A DNA stretch of 64,000 nt from JAJZAM01 sp027391075 (lineage in GTDB: Bacteria > Actinomycetota > Acidimicrobiia > Acidimicrobiales > Palsa-688). How positions within the stretch are numbered: position 1 is the stretch's first letter; every line of letters starts with the position of its first letter. The stretch is taken from assembly GCA_027391075.1 (NCBI GenBank), contig DAHYHI010000102.1:92927-156926 (forward strand). The letters run 5' to 3'. Made by a program: the position numbers and the translations under genes. Positions 7,280 to 15,140 of this stretch are shown one piece after another. The notes beneath the pieces are model-generated. The model was given only the letters and a program-made list of their open reading frames with translations. It did no database searches and was not told the origin of the DNA.

Positions 7280-9244
7280 GTGCGCGGACCCGGGCGACCA
7301 TACGATCAGGACGATCCTCCCGCACCACCGGCGAAACCGTCGACGCCCACGAAGCTCCAGGGACACCGCCCGAGCAGGCTCTTCGACCAGGACAGCGCTG
7401 ATAGCCTCCAAGCCTCCAAGGCGGCACCCCCCCGCCGGCCCAGCCCGCCCCTCCCAGCGGCACCTGCCCAGCCCCCAAGGCGCAGCCCGAACTGGCCGGC
7501 CGTAAAACGGCCGGAGTCCGCAAGGACTGTCACCACAAGACCTACTTCGACACTGTCGCAACCGAAAGAAAGGGCACCTGCCGGGCAGTCCCAACGCCAT
7601 GCACGACCTGCGGCGTCACCTTCCGCCGGCAGGTCCACGGCAGTGCTAGCCGCCGGAACGCTCGCTTCGCGCTTGACAGGCTTCGCCCGGGTCCTCGCGA
7701 TCGGCTACGTACTTGGCGTCAGCCCGCTATCGGACGCCTTCAACTACGCAAACGGCATCCCGAACATTATCTACGACTTGGTGCTGGGAGGCATCCTCGC
7801 CGCGACGCTGATACCTGTGTTCGTCGACGATCTCGGTTCAGACGACCCCAAAGTACGCTCCCACTCTGTCTCTGCGGTCCTCACGGCACTTTCCGTCGGC
7901 CTTGTCATAGCGAGTGCCCTGCTGTGGATCCTGGCGCCGTACGTGATCGACTTCTATCTAGTCTTGGAGCACGGCAGCGCCGCGGCAGCCGAGAAGGCGA
8001 TCGCCACCCGGCTGCTGCGGTACTTCGCGCCTCAGGTCTTCTTTCTGGGCACAATCGTCGCAAGCACCGCCATCCTCAACGCACGACGGCGCTTCGGGAT
8101 AGCCGCGTTTTCGCCCGTCCTGAACAACGCGATCGCTATAGCGGCGTTGATAGCCACCAAGATCGTCGCCGCGTCCATCCTCGCCCCGGCACGCATCGCT
8201 TCGACCTCCACCGTCGAAGCCTTCGGAAGAGACGCCAGGGCTATCGTAGTTCTCGGAGTAGGGACCACGCTCGGCTACGCAGTCCAGCTGATCGCCCAGA
8301 TTCCAAGCATGCACCGGCTGGGGCTCAGGCTGCGCCCCGTGTGGGACCCCCGCCACCGCTCCGTGCGGCGGGTGGCTGCGCTTTCGGGTTGGATCGTGGG
8401 TGTCGTCGTGACCAACCAGGCTTCGCTGGCGTTGGTATTGATCCTCGCCGGCCGCAGCCCGGGCGGCGTCACCGCCTATCAGTTCGCCTACCAGTTCTTC
8501 CAGCTCCCCAATGCCCTGATAGCGGTGTCGGTCGCCTCCGCGATCATGCCCGAACTGGCACAGCAGTGGACCACCGGGGCCCTCGCACGCTTCGAGCGGC
8601 ACTTCGTGACCGGACTTCGAGTGACCATGGCTGTGATCGTCCCTCTCTCCGTCGTGTACCTGACGGTCGCCCAGCCGCTCGTCACCCTGGCGATCCACCA
8701 CGGAGCGGTAAGCGGTTCCGGCACCCGCCTGGTTACCTCCACACTGGAAGCTTTCGTCGTAGGCCTCCCCGGGTTTGCCGCGTTCTTCTTGCTCATGCGG
8801 GTCTACCAGGCGATGCAGAACGCTAGAGGGATGTTCCGGGTGTACCTGCTCGAGAACGCCCTTACCGTCGTCGCAGCCTACGGGCTCAACGTCGCGTTCG
8901 GCGTCCCCGGACTGGCCCTCGCCTGGGTAGTCCCCTACACCCTCGCCGCGGTGTGGGCTGTGGTGGACCTCAAAGGCCGGGCCGGTTCCTTCGGCGGTTG
9001 GTTGACCGTGCGAGCCCTGCTGCGCATAGCTGTCGCGTCCTGCCTTGCTGGCGCCGGGGCGCTTGCAGTAGGCGTGGCTTTTGCCCACGTAACAAGCGAC
9101 CTACTGCTGAGCGCCCGGGTCGCCAGCCAGGTCCTGGCAGCGGTGGTCATCTACGTGTACGTGGGCCTGAAGCTCCGTGTGCGCGAGTTGCACCTGGCCC
9201 TCGAAGTGCTACGACGGATCGGAGTCGCGATCCCCGGCCTCTGA
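7280..9244 (+). CDS. murJ: Lipid II flippase MurJ (MviN family)
   Basis: Polytopic membrane protein that flips the peptidoglycan precursor lipid II outward. The MurJ core begins near residue 119 (STAVLAAGTLASRLTGFARVLAIGY) and continues with family blocks such as LSDAFNYANGIPNIIYDLVLGGILAATLIPVF and many hydrophobic segments. The first ~118 residues are an unusual Pro/Arg/Ser-rich hydrophilic extension with no recognisable domain, plausibly cytoplasmic and disordered. The GTG start at 7280 is the earliest; no ATG lies in frame before the core. The gene is divergent from purB and overlaps rnhA by 36 nt at its 3' end. Confidence 0.92.
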   Translation: MRGPGRPYDQDDPPAPPAKPSTPTKLQGHRPSRLFDQDSADSLQASKAAPPRRPSPPLPAAPAQPPRRSPNWPAVKRPESARTVTTRPTSTLSQPKERAPAGQSQRHARPAASPSAGRSTAVLAAGTLASRLTGFARVLAIGYVLGVSPLSDAFNYANGIPNIIYDLVLGGILAATLIPVFVDDLGSDDPKVRSHSVSAVLTALSVGLVIASALLWILAPYVIDFYLVLEHGSAAAAEKAIATRLLRYFAPQVFFLGTIVASTAILNARRRFGIAAFSPVLNNAIAIAALIATKIVAASILAPARIASTSTVEAFGRDARAIVVLGVGTTLGYAVQLIAQIPSMHRLGLRLRPVWDPRHRSVRRVAALSGWIVGVVVTNQASLALVLILAGRSPGGVTAYQFAYQFFQLPNALIAVSVASAIMPELAQQWTTGALARFERHFVTGLRVTMAVIVPLSVVYLTVAQPLVTLAIHHGAVSGSGTRLVTSTLEAFVVGLPGFAAFFLLMRVYQAMQNARGMFRVYLLENALTVVAAYGLNVAFGVPGLALAWVVPYTLAAVWAVVDLKGRAGSFGGWLTVRALLRIAVASCLAGAGALAVGVAFAHVTSDLLLSARVASQVLAAVVIYVYVGLKLRVRELHLALEVLRRIGVAIPGL

Positions 9245-9736
9245 GCGCCTCACGGTGACGGCAGTCAACTCCACGCCCGGCGCCAAGCGACCCCGCTGAG
9301 ACGCAGCGGCTTCGACCGCTAAGCGGTCAACCATCTCGTTCATCGGATCACCGGCGTGACCTTTTACCCAGCGAAAGCGGATACGACCCGAACCGAACCG
9401 GTAAGCGTCGACCAACGGCTCCCACAGGTCCCGATTAGCAACCGGCTTCTTCTGAGTGTTCGTCCAGCCCCGGGCGAGCCACCCGCGCCACCACGAGTCA
9501 CGAAAACAGTTGACGACGTAGGTGGAGTCGCTCACCACCTCGACTGGTCCCGTTATCGAGGTGACTGCGTCTAGCGCGGCCTTGAGCTCCATACGCTGGT
9601 TGGTGGTATGAGCTTCAGCCCCACTGCGCCACAACTGCTCTCCCACCGCCCACGCCCAGCCGCCCGGGCCCGGGTTACCCGAGCACGCCCCGTCGGTGTA
9701 CACGACGGTCAGCTCCGTCGAAGCCTGAAATGCCAT
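9209..9736 (-). CDS. rnhA: Ribonuclease HI
   Basis: Degrades RNA in RNA-DNA hybrids. All catalytic blocks are present: VVYTDGACSGNPGPGGW (first Asp), TTNQRMELKAALDAV (Glu), EVVSDSTYVVNCF (Asp) and RWVKGHAGDPMNEMVDRLA (His and Asp). ATG 9736 (MAFQAS) was chosen because it sits just before the first beta-strand; a longer frame exists upstream but would run into the aceE 5' region. The C-terminal ~25 residues form a variable tail. The gene is divergent from aceE and convergent with murJ. Confidence 0.94.
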   Translation of the reverse strand: MAFQASTELTVVYTDGACSGNPGPGGWAWAVGEQLWRSGAEAHTTNQRMELKAALDAVTSITGPVEVVSDSTYVVNCFRDSWWRGWLARGWTNTQKKPVANRDLWEPLVDAYRFGSGRIRFRWVKGHAGDPMNEMVDRLAVEAAASQRGRLAPGVELTAVTVRRSEAGDRDSDPS

Positions 9737-9806
9737 CCCCACAGCATGCCGCTTGCGAGCTACCTGGTTGGTCGCCCTCGGAGCGTTCCAAGCGCGAGTA
9801 TGGAGC

Positions 9807-12530
9807 GTGATTTTCGACGGCTTCTCACACCAGCTACCCGACATCGACCCGGTGGAGACATCCGAGTGGGTCGACTCTTTCGACGCGATCGTCGAAGCGC
9901 GAGGCAAGACCCGGGCGCGCTTTTTGTTGATGAAACTTCTAGAACGAGCGCGCGAGAACCAAGTCGGTTTCCCAGCAACTGTATCGACCCCCTACGTGAA
10001 CACGATACCCCCCGACCAGGAGCCGTGGTTCCCCGGAGACGAGCACATCGAACGGCGTATAAGGGCCTACATCCGCTGGAACGCTGCGATCATGGTGGTC
10101 AGGGCGAACCACCTCGCCGAGGGCATCGGAGGCCATCTCGCGACCTTTGCGTCGTCGGCCAGCCTCTACGAAGTCGGCTTCAACCATTTCTTTAGGGGCA
10201 AGGACAACGGCCAGGCCGGCGATCAAGTCTACTTCCAGGGTCACGCCGCACCGGGTATATACGCAAGGGCATTCTTGGAGGGACGTCTAAGCGAAGGCCA
10301 GCTCGAGCACTTTCGCATGGAGCTACAAGGGCGACAGGCAACCGCCTCCGGCCAGCCGGGGCCGGGCGGCCTGTCGTCATACCCCCATCCTCGCCTGATG
10401 CCAGACTTTTGGGAGTTCCCTACCGTCTCGATGGGGATCGGGCCGCTCAACGCCGTCTACCAGGCGCACTTCAACCGCTACTTGCACCACCGTCGCATCG
10501 TCGACACTTCGGCAAGCCGTGTGTGGTGCTTCCTAGGCGACGGGGAATGCGACGAGCCCGAGACTCTCGGAGCGCTGTCGCTGGCCGGGAGGGAGCAACT
10601 CGACAACTTGACTTTCGTCGTCAACTGCAACCTGCAGCGCCTCGATGGGCCAGTAAGAGGTAACGGCAAGATCATCCAAGAGCTCGAAGCAACCTTTCGG
10701 GGAGCGGGATGGAACGTGATCAAAGTGGTTTGGGGCTCCAAGTGGGACGATCTCTTGGCCCGTGACGTCGACGGTGTCCTGCTCAACAAGATGAACACGA
10801 CCGTCGACGGGGAGTTCCAAAAGTACGCCACCGAGGACGGCGCCTACATTCGACAGCACTTTTTCGGTCCCGACCCGCGCCTCAGAGCTCTAGTCGAGCA
10901 TCTTTCCGACGACGAACTGCTGAGCCTGCCGCGCGGCGGTCACGACTACCGCAAGCTTTACGCCGCCTACAAGGCTGCGACCGAGACGACCGGCCAGCCG
11001 ACCGTCATCCTCGCCAAGACGATCAAAGGCTGGACTCTCGGCCCTGAGATCGAGGCCCGCAACTCGACTCACCAGATCAAGAAGATGAACGCGGCCCAGC
11101 TCAAGCTGCTTCGCGACAGGCTCTACCTGCAGGAGGAGATTCCCGACTCCGCCCTAGAGGACGGCGAGCCCCCGTTCTTCCGGCCGTCACCGGACTCGGT
11201 CGAGTACCGCTACATGGTCGAGCGTCGCCGTGCCCTCAACGGCTCGCTACCGCAACGTAGGGCGAACTCGAAGCCGCTACCCGCCCCCCAGCCCAAGACG
11301 CTTTCGGAGTTCGACGCTGGTTCGGGGACTCGGGCGGTGTCTACGACGATGGCTTTCGCCGTGATGATGCGAAACCTGCTGCGCGACGAGGGCGTCGGCC
11401 AGCGCATCGTTCCGATAATCCCCGACGAAGCCCGCACGTTCGGCATGGACGGCCTGTTCAAGGAGGTCGGCATCTACGCCCCGTTCGGCCAGCTCTACGA
11501 CCCGGTCGACTCGCAGCTGATGCTCTCCTACACCGAGAAGGTCGACGGTCAGATCCTCGAAGAGGGGATCAGCGAGGCTGGTGGCATGGCCGACCTGACC
11601 GCCGCCGGCACTGCGTACGCCACCTGGGGTCAGGCGATGGTTCCTTTCTTCGTCTTCTACTCGATGTTCGGTTTCCAACGCGTAGGAGACCTGGTGTGGG
11701 CTTTCGGGGACATGCGCGGCCGCGGGTTCATGGTCGGCGGAACCGCTGGCAGAACGACGCTCCTGGGCGAAGGACTCCAGCACGACGACGGGCACTCGCT
11801 CCTGCTCGCCTCCACCGTCCCTAACCTGCGCGCCTACGATCCTGCCTTCGCCTACGAGGTAGCGGCGGTGATCGCCGATGGCATACCCCGGATGTACGGC
11901 GAGAACCCCGAGGACATCTTCTACTACATCACCGTCTACAACGAGAACTACCCGATGCCACCCAAACCAGACGGGATTGACGAGGGCATCATCAAGGGTC
12001 TGTACCGTTTCGCGGCGGCACCACAAGGCCCGTCGCGCAAAGCTACGATCCTCTTCTCTGGGACCGCCTCCCAGGCGGCTCTCGAGGCTCAGAGGCTCCT
12101 CGCCTCCGACCACGACGTCGCGGCGGAGCTGTGGTCCGCGACGAGCTACAAGGCCCTAAGGGAGGATGCCCTGTCCGTCGAGCGATGGAACCGCCTGCAC
12201 CCGACGATGACACCGAGACGCTCCTACGTGACCGAAACCCTTAGCGAAGCTTCCGGGCCGATAGTGGCTGTCACCGACTTCATGAAAGCGGTACCCGACC
12301 AGATAGCCCGCTGGGTTCCCGCCCATTTCACCCCGCTGGGCACCGACGGCTTCGGTCGCTCGGACACGCGCGAGGCACTTCGGCGCCACTTCGAGACCGA
12401 CGCAGCGCACGTCGTGGTAGCCGTGCTCGACGGTCTGGCGACCACGGGGGAAGCCAAAGCCGAGGAGGTCGAGACCGCTATATCACGCTACGGCATCGAC
12501 CCCGAATCGGCCGACCCTCGGACAGCCTGA
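9807..12530 (+). CDS. aceE: Pyruvate dehydrogenase E1 component (homodimeric AceE)
   Basis: ThDP-dependent decarboxylase feeding acetyl-CoA synthesis. Homodimeric AceE features include GFSHQLPDIDPVETSEWVDS at the N-terminus, the ThDP-binding stretch FLGDGECDEPETLGALSLAGRE through NCNLQRLDGPVRGNGKI, and the C-terminal GGTAGRTTLLGEGLQHDDGHS. The GTG at 9807 starts where family similarity begins; a TTG at 9753 in the same frame would add 18 unconserved residues. Length is about 907 aa, normal for the family. E2 and E3 components are not nearby. Confidence 0.95.
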   Translation: MIFDGFSHQLPDIDPVETSEWVDSFDAIVEARGKTRARFLLMKLLERARENQVGFPATVSTPYVNTIPPDQEPWFPGDEHIERRIRAYIRWNAAIMVVRANHLAEGIGGHLATFASSASLYEVGFNHFFRGKDNGQAGDQVYFQGHAAPGIYARAFLEGRLSEGQLEHFRMELQGRQATASGQPGPGGLSSYPHPRLMPDFWEFPTVSMGIGPLNAVYQAHFNRYLHHRRIVDTSASRVWCFLGDGECDEPETLGALSLAGREQLDNLTFVVNCNLQRLDGPVRGNGKIIQELEATFRGAGWNVIKVVWGSKWDDLLARDVDGVLLNKMNTTVDGEFQKYATEDGAYIRQHFFGPDPRLRALVEHLSDDELLSLPRGGHDYRKLYAAYKAATETTGQPTVILAKTIKGWTLGPEIEARNSTHQIKKMNAAQLKLLRDRLYLQEEIPDSALEDGEPPFFRPSPDSVEYRYMVERRRALNGSLPQRRANSKPLPAPQPKTLSEFDAGSGTRAVSTTMAFAVMMRNLLRDEGVGQRIVPIIPDEARTFGMDGLFKEVGIYAPFGQLYDPVDSQLMLSYTEKVDGQILEEGISEAGGMADLTAAGTAYATWGQAMVPFFVFYSMFGFQRVGDLVWAFGDMRGRGFMVGGTAGRTTLLGEGLQHDDGHSLLLASTVPNLRAYDPAFAYEVAAVIADGIPRMYGENPEDIFYYITVYNENYPMPPKPDGIDEGIIKGLYRFAAAPQGPSRKATILFSGTASQAALEAQRLLASDHDVAAELWSATSYKALREDALSVERWNRLHPTMTPRRSYVTETLSEASGPIVAVTDFMKAVPDQIARWVPAHFTPLGTDGFGRSDTREALRRHFETDAAHVVVAVLDGLATTGEAKAEEVETAISRYGIDPESADPRTA

Positions 12531-12536
12531 CGCGCC

Positions 12537-13124
12537 GTGTTACATCTCAGCCAGGACGAAAGAGCCGACCGCCTTCTTTCCGATGACCCTCTCGCCTTGC
12601 TCATAGGAATGGTCCTAGACCAGCAAATCCCGCTGGAGAGAGCTTTCAGCGCCCCCCTTGAGTTGCGCCGCCGCCTTGGGGGCGACCTCGACGCCGGCCA
12701 CATCGCTTCCATGGACCCTGACCGGCTTGCCGAGGTGTTCTCCGAGCGTCCCGCCCTTCACCGCTTCCCCGCCGCCAACGCGAAGCGGGTTCAGGAGCTG
12801 TGCCGGATAGTGATCGAGGACTACCACGGGGACCCGGCCGCAGTGTGGAACGAAGCTTCCGACGGAGCCGACCTCTACCGGCGGGTAGTCGCCCTTCCCG
12901 GCTTCGGAGCTCAAAAGGCGAAGATCTTCGTCGGCCTGCTCGGCAAGCAGCTCGGCGTGGAGTTACCCGGTTGGAGGGAAGCCTCCGAACCGTTCGGTCG
13001 CCCAGGTTCTTACATGTCGGTAGCGGACATCGTCGACAGCACTTCTCTGGCCCGGGTGCGACAGTACAAGCAGGCGCTGAAGGCCGCCGCAAAGCAGCCC
13101 GTGCACTCTGAAGCGGGGACTTGA
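12537..13124 (+). CDS. HhH-GPD family base-excision repair protein
   Basis: Small (195 aa) member of the helix-hairpin-helix/GPD DNA glycosylase superfamily, seen mostly in actinobacteria and not well characterised. The N-terminal LIGMVLDQQIPLERAFSAP resembles the glycosylase helix containing the Q-I motif, and LPGFGAQKAKIFVGLLGKQLGV is a helix-hairpin-helix. No obvious catalytic Asp follows in the usual GPD position, so activity is uncertain. It begins 6 nt after the aceE stop and is followed by thiS after 1 nt, suggesting one transcript. Confidence 0.82.
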   Translation: MLHLSQDERADRLLSDDPLALLIGMVLDQQIPLERAFSAPLELRRRLGGDLDAGHIASMDPDRLAEVFSERPALHRFPAANAKRVQELCRIVIEDYHGDPAAVWNEASDGADLYRRVVALPGFGAQKAKIFVGLLGKQLGVELPGWREASEPFGRPGSYMSVADIVDSTSLARVRQYKQALKAAAKQPVHSEAGT

Positions 13125-13125
13125 T

Positions 13126-13329
13126 GTGATGATCGTCCGAGCTAACGGCAAGCCGTGCGACCTTCCCGACGGGGCGAGCCTCGGCGAGCTGATAGCCACC
13201 CTCGGATTCGGTACCCGCTGGGTCGTCGCCGAGGTCAACGGTGAGGCCGTTGACCGCAAGGCCATGGGGTCGCTTGAGCTTCACGACGGTGACAGCGTCG
13301 AGCTTGTCAGGGCCGTAGCCGGTGGCTGA
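13126..13329 (+). CDS. thiS: Sulfur carrier protein ThiS
   Basis: Ubiquitin-like sulfur carrier for thiamine thiazole synthesis; its C-terminal Gly-Gly is thiocarboxylated. The 67-aa protein has the MIVRANGKPCDLPDGASLGELIATLG beginning and ends exactly in AGG. The frame starts GTG-ATG; GTG 13126 has a GGGGAC purine run about 9 nt upstream, and ATG 13129 is the alternative. It overlaps thiE by 8 nt, so the two are coupled. Confidence 0.93.
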   Translation: MMIVRANGKPCDLPDGASLGELIATLGFGTRWVVAEVNGEAVDRKAMGSLELHDGDSVELVRAVAGG

Positions 13330-13975
13330 GACTTCTCCTGCGTCCCGCTTGGGGGATCGGCGCCTTTACCTTTGCACGCCGGATCGCCCCGATCTCGCCG
13401 AGTTCTTGGAGGCGTGTATCGCAGGCGGGGTTGACGTTGTCCAACTGCGCGACAAGCGACTCGAAGCCCGTCCACTTTTGGCGTCAGCGCTGGTAGCGAG
13501 AGAGGTGTGCGCCCGCTGCGACGTGCCCTTCATCGTGAACGACCGGCCTGACCTGGCTCTCGCCTGCGGTGCCGACGGCGTACACGTGGGACAGGACGAC
13601 GTGGCACCCGCCTTGGCGCGTCGGGTGTTAGGCGACGAAGCGATCATCGGATTGTCCACGCACGCCCCCGGCGAGTGGGACAGCGCCGTAGGGGAGCCCG
13701 TGGACTACCTCTCAGCGGGCCCGGTGAACGCGACTCCCTCCAAGCCTGGCCGTCCCGGCACTGGCCTCGGCTACCTCGACTTCGTCTCGTCAAGCCCTCA
13801 TGGGCGGACAATCCCGTGGTTCGTGACCGGCGGCGCGAACCCCGCCACAGTCGCCGAGATGGCCGCACACGGAGCGCGGCGTTTCGTCGCGGTCCGCTAC
13901 CTCACAGAGTCACGGGACCCACAGCGCGCTGCGAGGTCACTTCGCCAGGCTATAGACGTTTACTGGTCTACGTGA
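13322..13975 (+). CDS. thiE: Thiamine-phosphate synthase ThiE
   Basis: Joins the HMP-pyrophosphate and thiazole-phosphate moieties into thiamine phosphate. TIM-barrel motifs match the family: LYLCTPDRPDLAEFLEACIAGGVDVVQLRDK, VPFIVNDRPDLALACGADGVHVGQDD, IIGLSTHAP, YLSAGPVNATPSKPGRPGTGL and the phosphate-binding FVTGGANPAT. Start GTG 13322 overlaps thiS. Length (217 aa) is standard. thiG and the body of thiH are elsewhere, so thiamine genes are split in this genome. Confidence 0.95.
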   Translation: MAETSPASRLGDRRLYLCTPDRPDLAEFLEACIAGGVDVVQLRDKRLEARPLLASALVAREVCARCDVPFIVNDRPDLALACGADGVHVGQDDVAPALARRVLGDEAIIGLSTHAPGEWDSAVGEPVDYLSAGPVNATPSKPGRPGTGLGYLDFVSSSPHGRTIPWFVTGGANPATVAEMAAHGARRFVAVRYLTESRDPQRAARSLRQAIDVYWST

Positions 13976-14002
13976 CCGCCACGTGAGGGTTCCGACCGCC
14001 GG

Positions 14003-14791
14003 TCAGCTGCCTTGGCGGTCGAGCCAGCCGATCAGCAGCGCCACCGCCCTGGGATCGTGGCTCAGACGATGACCTGCGCCGGGAAGGATCTTCAGTTCGG
14101 CACGAGCTTCCGCTGCGTCGGCGAGAGCCCTTGCGTCGAGAACGTTGACCACCTCGTCGTTCGCGCCGTGGACAATCAGCAGCGGACGCGGTGGTATTCG
14201 GGATATGAGGTCCAACGGGCGTATATCGCGCAACTCCCGTGCCCAAGCGTCTAGGTCCGGAGGGAAATTCCTATCTTTGATCAGCCCGGTGGCGCGCGCT
14301 TGCGCGACGAAGCGCCTGGCGTCGGAGGCACGGTCTGCGAAGTCGGCGGGAGCGGAGAACGACGCTACTCCCCTGATGCGGCTGTCGAGGCCCGCGGCGC
14401 ACAGCGCCAACGCCCCGCCCGCTGCGAACCCGCACAGCCATATCGCTTCGACGCCCGGGGCGCTGAGGGTTACCTCGACAGCCGCTTGCAGGTCTCTCAG
14501 CCATCCTGCCAGCGAAAAGTTACCTCCGGAGGTGGCCGTGCCCCGAAAGGCGAACGTGAGGACGGTCCATCCGGTGTCAGCGGCGAGACGGTCGGCGAGC
14601 TGGTGGAAGCTTCCGTCGGGGCCGAGCTGCCCTTCACCTGACGGAAAACCATGACACACGAGCAGGCCGTGACGCGGCCCGCCCACTGCTGACGTAGAAG
14701 GAAGCGCAGCGTAGGCCCCGAGGCTTATCCCGTCGACTGTGATGACGAACTCGCCCTGCTTTTCGGGGATGCTTCCTGGAAAGGAATCCAC
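14003..14791 (-). CDS. Alpha/beta hydrolase-fold protein lacking the nucleophile Ser
   Basis: A 262-aa alpha/beta hydrolase related to dienelactone-hydrolase/serine-peptidase-like proteins. The fold is clear: oxyanion region LLVCHGFPSGEGQLG, nucleophile elbow, Asp in VHGANDEVVN and His in PGAGHRLS. The elbow reads LCGFAAGGALALC, where the family has Gly-x-Ser-x-Gly, so the nucleophile position is Ala (codon GCA, one base from TCA). If this is not a sequencing error, the protein cannot act as a normal esterase. It lies convergent to thiE, with the putative small RNA upstream. Confidence 0.85.
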   Translation of the reverse strand: MDSFPGSIPEKQGEFVITVDGISLGAYAALPSTSAVGGPRHGLLVCHGFPSGEGQLGPDGSFHQLADRLAADTGWTVLTFAFRGTATSGGNFSLAGWLRDLQAAVEVTLSAPGVEAIWLCGFAAGGALALCAAGLDSRIRGVASFSAPADFADRASDARRFVAQARATGLIKDRNFPPDLDAWARELRDIRPLDLISRIPPRPLLIVHGANDEVVNVLDARALADAAEARAELKILPGAGHRLSHDPRAVALLIGWLDRQGS

Positions 14792-14864
14792 GCTGATCGC
14801 CTCGCGTTGGTTGTGGTGGCCTACTGGGTTGAAGGTTTGCCGTGCTCGATATCACCCTGGACGC

Positions 14865-14898
14865 GAGGTTGGGGTCACCCGTAAGCGACCCCAACCTC
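14865..14898 (-). terminator. Perfect 12-bp hairpin ending the candidate RNA
   Basis: GAGGTTGGGGTC and GACCCCAACCTC pair perfectly around a 10-nt loop. There is no T-tract on either side, as for many actinobacterial intrinsic terminators; a processing or protein site is the alternative. It lies 74 nt before the start of the hydrolase gene, on the same strand. Confidence 0.5.
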
Positions 14899-15080
14899 CT
14901 AAAGCGTCTGGATGGTACGAGACAACAGGTTGAACTTGCCAGGCGGGACCATTTCCTGACCCTGTTTGCCCGGGTAACTGGTGGGATTCACCAGAAGGCC
15001 CAGCGACCGACTAGCGGCCAGTCACCTCCGAGGTCCCAGTACTTCGACTTATCAGCTGGACCACCTCCTTTCCTCGGTGA
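14865..15080 (-). ncRNA. Candidate small RNA or leader transcript
   Basis: The 349-nt gap between the hydrolase and acyl-CoA dehydrogenase genes contains, on the minus strand, a near-consensus promoter (15114-15086), an expected start of transcription near 15080, a very strong Shine-Dalgarno AAAGGAGGTGG (15071-15061), a 14-codon CTG-initiated mini-ORF (15055-15011, ending in TAG), a small hairpin (CTGGTG, 5 nt, CACCAG) and a perfect 12-bp hairpin at the end. This order is what a short independent transcript or a leader-peptide RNA would show. No known RNA family is recognised with confidence. Confidence 0.45.
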
Positions 15081-15085
15081 GATCA

Positions 15086-15114
15086 ATATTAACCAGATCT
15101 CGGGGTAAGTCCAA
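15086..15114 (-). promoter_or_regulatory. Near-consensus sigma70-type promoter
   Basis: On the minus strand TTGGAC (15114-15109), a 17-nt spacer and TAATAT (15091-15086). This is the most consensus-like promoter noticed in the window and points into the gene-free stretch, not at an annotated start codon. Confidence 0.6.
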
Positions 15115-15140
15115 GCTTTTACGCCGGCGCTGGGATCCGT

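Noticed and set aside
7924..9088. Long frames on both strands inside murJ
   Set aside because: Arg/Gly-rich shadow translations of a clear MurJ coding region.
9608..10195. 195-codon frame opposite rnhA start and inside aceE
   Set aside because: Conflicts with two well-supported genes and has no recognisable domain.
15054..15076. Fragment of 16S rRNA 3' end
   Set aside because: CCACCTCCTTTC matches the anti-Shine-Dalgarno end of 16S, but similarity stops after about 17 nt; it is better read as a strong Shine-Dalgarno on the minus strand.
14842..15108. 88-codon plus-strand frame in the gap between hydrolase and acyl-CoA dehydrogenase
   Set aside because: No ribosome-binding site or conserved pattern; the minus strand carries the coherent promoter/SD/hairpin arrangement.
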